DNA of 27,479 bases from contig JARKQP010000835.1 in assembly GCA_029974875.1 (NCBI GenBank), forward strand, positions 1 to 27,479. The letters are read 5' to 3'. Positions 24,608-27,479 of this stretch are shown here, piece after piece (positions within the stretch are counted from its first letter, which is position 1; each line of letters starts with the position of its first letter). The translations under genes were made by a program, and so were the position numbers. Origin of the DNA: Mobilitalea sp. Lineage in GTDB: Bacteria > Bacillota_A > Clostridia > Lachnospirales > Lachnospiraceae. The notes beneath the pieces are model-generated. The model made no database searches and was not told the DNA's origin. It saw only the letters and a list, made by a program, of their open reading frames with translations.

Positions 24608-26575
24608 TTATACCTTTGAATTTAAAATATAGGCTAAAATCTGTTCACTGGTCTCCGCTGTTTTTATCTTTTTCAATAATTCCTGGTTTTCAATCAGGAC
24701 GTAGAGGTAATGAAACAGCATTTTGACCTTTACCGGTTCCTTATATTTAATAGCGATCAGGAATATCAGCTTAACCTTTTCTTCATTATTCCAGGTGATC
24801 GGATTCTTCACCCTTGCTACCACAATCCGGTTTGCATTGATATCTTCCTGGTAATGGTGGGGTATTGCTATTTCATTTCCGATGGAAGTGGGGCAAAAGC
24901 TCTCCCTGTCAAGTACCTTCCGGCAGTACCCCTCCTCCACATACCCTTCCTTTTGCAGTAATTCAGCCATCTTCATAATGGCTTCTTCTTTTTTACGGGC
25001 ATTTAAATCTGCTATGATTAATTTTTCATTAAAGACCTCATGGATGATCTCCTGCAGCACCTTGCTTTGGTATTTCCAGTCCACATTCTCCAGGCCTTCC
25101 TTGATAATTTCCAGATCCTCTTCCGTTAAATGCTTTGTGATCTCGATTGGATTGTCCGCATCCTTTTTAAAGGGAACCGTTGAAATCACCAGGGCATCCT
25201 TTGCCAGCTCCCTGCTAAACTCTTTAAAATAAATACATCCTTTAATATTTAAATTAGGTATTGCTTCCTCAATCTTTCCTTTCTGGTACAGGGCTGTGTG
25301 GAGGTTTGTCCCATGCACCAGCAGGGCAGGTATCCTGTTTTTCACGTCCCTGATACAATTATTAATGAGAAGTGCCAGCCAGGCAACATCATCCTGCCTG
25401 AAACGGCAGCCTATCTTGCCCTCTACCCCGTGGAGGTTCGCCAGACATATTCCATAAAGTCCTGTCAGCTGCTGCTGGATGTCCCGGTATAAATCACTCC
25501 AGTCCAGGATCTGATATTGCTCACGGATTTTAACACGCATAAAGGAAAGGCTCATTTCCTTTATCAGCTCATCATTTACACTTAACACCTTCGTATCAAT
25601 AATCGCTTCAATCCCAATGAGAAAATCAATGGCAACCTCCCTGCAGTCATCATTGCATTCCACGTTGTTGTCATTGCAGGTAAAGGCCACAAAAAGCCTG
25701 GCGGCTAAATACTGGGCCTCCGCCTCATATTCCCGCTTTCTCTCCGGGAGCAGCTTCTTCAGCATTTTTGCAGCTACCTCCGAATATTTGGGGCCTATTT
25801 TAACTGTCTCTTCCCCTCTGGTATTCTTATTGATCGGCTTTCCTATCCGGACCCTCTCCAGCGTTATCGTCAGATATTCTAGCAATCTTCCAAAGGCAAT
25901 ATCCGTAAATTGTACCCCTAATTCCTGCTCACCCCGCCTAAGCTCCTCCTGGATTTTGATTAAATCCTTGATGGAATAGGTATTGGATAAATAGGTGTAC
26001 GCCTTTTTGCTTATTCTCTTATCCATGCCTCCAGTGTCCTGGGCAATCGTGTTGCGGTTCCAATTCCAGTATTTAGAGTTGTTGCACTGGGTCATGGCCT
26101 GCCTTATATTAAATTCCTCCCCTTCAAGAATGATGCCTTGATTCCGCACCCGCTTAATCCTGACATGGAATTTTAACAGCTCTTTCTCAATCCGTTCCAA
26201 ATCCTTTTGGATCGTATTTTTACTAACGGATAACTCATCCATAAATAATTGGATGGTATAGTTTGCCTGAAACAAAAACAAGGTTTCCAGGATGTATTCC
26301 TTCCGGAAGGTATAAAATTCCGAGGTCTGCCTGACCTCCTGGTTTAAGGCGCTTATGATAGCGCTCCTCTGCTCCGGCGTGGCTATCAGGCACAAACCCT
26401 TTTTGGGAATGCTTTGCAGCACTACATTGAATTTTTCAAGCTCCTCTTTTATATGTGATAAATTATGTTTAATATTACTAGCAGATATACCCGTCATTTC
26501 AGCCAAGGAGCTGGCTGTAATATAACCTTCTACCTCCACAATGCTTCTTATAACCTTCTCACTTATGATATCCAT
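24608..26575 (-). CDS. PTS-controlled transcriptional regulator (MtlR/LicR type: HTH, PRD, EIIB-like, EIIA)
   Basis: A 655-residue activator-type regulator. Residues 1-60 form a helix-turn-helix (GYITASSLAEMTGISASNIK), and a second lies near 100-150 (FMDELSVSKNTIQKDLERIE). Two PTS regulation domains follow (about 190-310 and 320-420), then an EIIB-like segment and a C-terminal EIIA-type 2 domain with IGNEIAIPHHYQED. The expected PRD histidines appear replaced: LLEYLTITLERV and AARLFV in PRD1, and WLALLINNCI in PRD2. The EIIB site reads LVHGTNLH without Cys. Only the EIIA histidine looks phosphorylatable. I start at the ATG at 26575, preceded by AAGGA, because the longer TTG start lacks a ribosome site. 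It probably controls the downstream aldolase and PTS genes. Confidence 0.87.
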   Translation of the reverse strand: MDIISEKVIRSIVEVEGYITASSLAEMTGISASNIKHNLSHIKEELEKFNVVLQSIPKKGLCLIATPEQRSAIISALNQEVRQTSEFYTFRKEYILETLFLFQANYTIQLFMDELSVSKNTIQKDLERIEKELLKFHVRIKRVRNQGIILEGEEFNIRQAMTQCNNSKYWNWNRNTIAQDTGGMDKRISKKAYTYLSNTYSIKDLIKIQEELRRGEQELGVQFTDIAFGRLLEYLTITLERVRIGKPINKNTRGEETVKIGPKYSEVAAKMLKKLLPERKREYEAEAQYLAARLFVAFTCNDNNVECNDDCREVAIDFLIGIEAIIDTKVLSVNDELIKEMSLSFMRVKIREQYQILDWSDLYRDIQQQLTGLYGICLANLHGVEGKIGCRFRQDDVAWLALLINNCIRDVKNRIPALLVHGTNLHTALYQKGKIEEAIPNLNIKGCIYFKEFSRELAKDALVISTVPFKKDADNPIEITKHLTEEDLEIIKEGLENVDWKYQSKVLQEIIHEVFNEKLIIADLNARKKEEAIMKMAELLQKEGYVEEGYCRKVLDRESFCPTSIGNEIAIPHHYQEDINANRIVVARVKNPITWNNEEKVKLIFLIAIKYKEPVKVKMLFHYLYVLIENQELLKKIKTAETSEQILAYILNSKV

Positions 26576-26672
26576 AATCCGATCCTTCCGCATATATTTA
26601 ACATAATTGGCCTCTCTTCTGTGATTATAGCAACATAAGCTATTTCTTTCAACAACAACGGACAAGTGGCAA

Positions 26673-26696
26673 CGATATATTTCGGTGAAGAAACTA
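26673..26696 (+). repeat. Direct repeat, copy 2 (24 bp)
   Basis: CGATATATTTCGGTGA followed by AGAAACTA, 23/24 identical to 14264-14287 and in the same orientation. It lies just downstream of a TATAAT box (26712-26707, minus strand) likely to serve the regulator gene, so it would fall at the start of that leader. Confidence 0.75.
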
Positions 26697-26706
26697 GGAT
26701 TCTAAA

Positions 26707-26712
26707 ATTATA
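26707..26712 (-). promoter_or_regulatory. Possible -10 box for the regulator gene
   Basis: TATAAT on the minus strand, about 130 bases before the regulator ATG. No good -35 hexamer is found 16-18 bases upstream, so the assignment is tentative. Confidence 0.35.
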
Positions 26713-26778
26713 AGGTAAATGCAAAATAAAATTTAACTACCACAAATATCAGAATGTATTAATCTGCCTTTTATAAAT

Positions 26779-26806
26779 AATGTCAAGTAATTAATTAGTT
26801 GACATT
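26779..26806 (+). promoter_or_regulatory. Operator 1, overlapping the -35 box
   Basis: AATGTCAA and TTGACATT flank a TAATTAATTA core. The whole 28 bases are palindromic except one pair, and the right arm contains the -35 TTGACA. Confidence 0.7.
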
Positions 26807-26827
26807 ATCTATGGTCTTTGTTATAAT
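26799..26827 (+). promoter_or_regulatory. Consensus SigA promoter of the right-edge gene
   Basis: TTGACA at 26799-26804 and TATAAT at 26822-26827 with a 17-base spacer are fully consensus. Transcription should begin near 26834, giving a leader of about 80 bases that contains operators 2 and 3. Confidence 0.85.
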
Positions 26828-26829
26828 CA

Positions 26830-26855
26830 GTGTAAATAAATTAATTTGTTTACAC
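26830..26855 (+). promoter_or_regulatory. Operator 2, over the transcription start
   Basis: GTGTAAA and TTTACAC flank an AAATTAATTT-like core. It is a near-perfect 26-base palindrome centred 50 bases after operator 1. Confidence 0.7.
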
Positions 26856-26870
26856 TATATGCTTTTATAT

Positions 26871-26894
26871 TGTAAATTAATTAATTTCTTTACA
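26871..26894 (+). promoter_or_regulatory. Operator 3, in the leader
   Basis: TGTAAA and TTTACA flank TTAATTAATTTC. It is a near-palindrome of 24 bases centred 40 bases after operator 2 and ending about 20 bases before the start codon. Confidence 0.68.
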
Positions 26895-26914
26895 TCTAAA
26901 GGTGGTGAAATGTA

Positions 26915-27479
26915 ATGAATAGCAACCCGGAGTTCTCCTCAAAAGTAAGAGAACTGCTAATGGAAATATTCCATACCGACAACAAAGATGAATTAAGAAC
27001 AATTGCTATGAAAGCCCAGAAATACGATAAAGTATTCGGCGATAACCCTCCCGCAAATATTAGGAAAGCGGGACGGAAGCCAACCTTTAAAGGCGATGAT
27101 ATTGCTTTAATGGCAAAGATGCACCAGAGCGGAAAAGGCATGCAGGAAATTGCGTACCATTTCCATACTACAAGACAGACTGTCACAAAATATCTGGCTC
27201 CTGAAAGAAGAATTGCAAACAATCCTCTTATTACAATGAGAATGCTATACATGTATGAGGATGAGCTGTGCACCACGATAGATATTGATTTCATGAACCG
27301 GAAAATCTATATTATGAACCATACGGATGATATTATACACCGTGCCTTCGGCGTATTAAAGGAGCCGGATTGGAAGGATTTTGAACTGTTTCTGGAAAGA
27401 AGGTGCTTTCCCAGAACGCGGGCCAACCTTAAGGATATCCTGCGCGATATTGGAGTTTCCTCTTATGATCCGCTTCAAA
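26915..27479 (+). CDS. Helix-turn-helix DNA-binding protein (partial, runs off the window)
   Basis: The first 188 codons of a gene open at the right edge. The ATG at 26915 follows AAAGGTGGTG. After an N-terminal helical part (KVRELLMEIFHTDNKDELR), residues about 55-95 form a resolvase-like helix-turn-helix: AGRKPTFKGDDIALMAKMH, then GMQEIAYHFHTTRQTVTKYL. The rest (DFMNRKIYIMNHTDDIIHRAF, then FELFLERRCFPRTRANLKDIL) is a compact mixed domain I recall seeing in uncharacterised Lachnospiraceae proteins near HipA-like kinases, but I cannot confirm that. Three palindromic operators at its promoter strongly suggest it represses itself, as antitoxins and phage-type regulators do. A toxin or kinase partner could follow beyond the window. 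Confidence 0.8.
   Translation, partial: MNSNPEFSSKVRELLMEIFHTDNKDELRTIAMKAQKYDKVFGDNPPANIRKAGRKPTFKGDDIALMAKMHQSGKGMQEIAYHFHTTRQTVTKYLAPERRIANNPLITMRMLYMYEDELCTTIDIDFMNRKIYIMNHTDDIIHRAFGVLKEPDWKDFELFLERRCFPRTRANLKDILRDIGVSSYDPLQ

Noticed and set aside
24882..25979. Plus-strand frames of over 100 residues opposite the PTS regulator
   Set aside because: They are antisense shadows of a well-supported gene, with Ser-rich composition typical of such frames.
26896..27294. 132-residue minus-strand frame at the right edge
   Set aside because: It is antisense to the helix-turn-helix gene, which has a promoter, operators and a ribosome site.

Overview
The window looks like a chromosomal segment from an anaerobic, flagellated member of the Lachnospiraceae/Clostridia. 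The evidence is the low-to-moderate GC, strong AGGAGG-type ribosome binding sites, frequent TTG/GTG starts, a tryptophan T-box riboswitch, and the mbl-flhO-flhP gene order known from Bacillus subtilis. No rRNA, tRNA, CRISPR array or complete insertion sequence was seen.

Region 1 (1-3004): on the minus strand, an actin-like mbl gene is followed by two flagellar rod/hook basal-body genes, the second cut by the window edge. A small unrecognised membrane protein is transcribed divergently from mbl. Region 2 (3157-8264): the str operon rpsL-rpsG-fusA-tuf on the minus strand, with a consensus promoter and a 5'-end hairpin before rpsL, a second promoter before tuf, and a terminator after tuf. No rpoBC lies upstream. 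Region 3 (8375-10404): a plus-strand tryptophan T-box leader and a stand-alone TrpB2-type tryptophan synthase beta chain, ending in a terminator. Region 4 (10426-14006): a 56-residue membrane-anchored peptide (minus), the housekeeping sigma factor rpoD and a plsC-like acyltransferase (plus), then a PPi-type phosphofructokinase (minus) that meets plsC at a shared terminator.

Region 5 (14264-26696) is the accessory heart of the window: a minus-strand carbohydrate module. In transcription order it holds a PRD/EIIA-type PTS regulator; a class II aldolase; a bicupin protein; a HAD phosphatase; a sugar-phosphate epimerase interrupted by one in-frame TGA; an RpiB-family isomerase; DhaK and DhaL; a fructose-family EIIA, EIIB and EIIC; an HPr without the regulatory Ser46; and a private Enzyme I. 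A 24-bp sequence, 23/24 identical, lies at both edges of this module in direct orientation. My working model, an inference, is a PTS-coupled catabolic route in which DhaKL phosphorylates a short ketose (dihydroxyacetone or erythrulose) and the epimerase and RpiB-like isomerase carry a tetrulose phosphate toward erythrose 4-phosphate, as in the Brucella/Mycobacterium tetritol pathways.

Region 6 (26779-27479): an incomplete plus-strand gene for a DNA-binding protein behind a near-consensus promoter with three nearly identical palindromic operators, strongly suggesting autoregulation.
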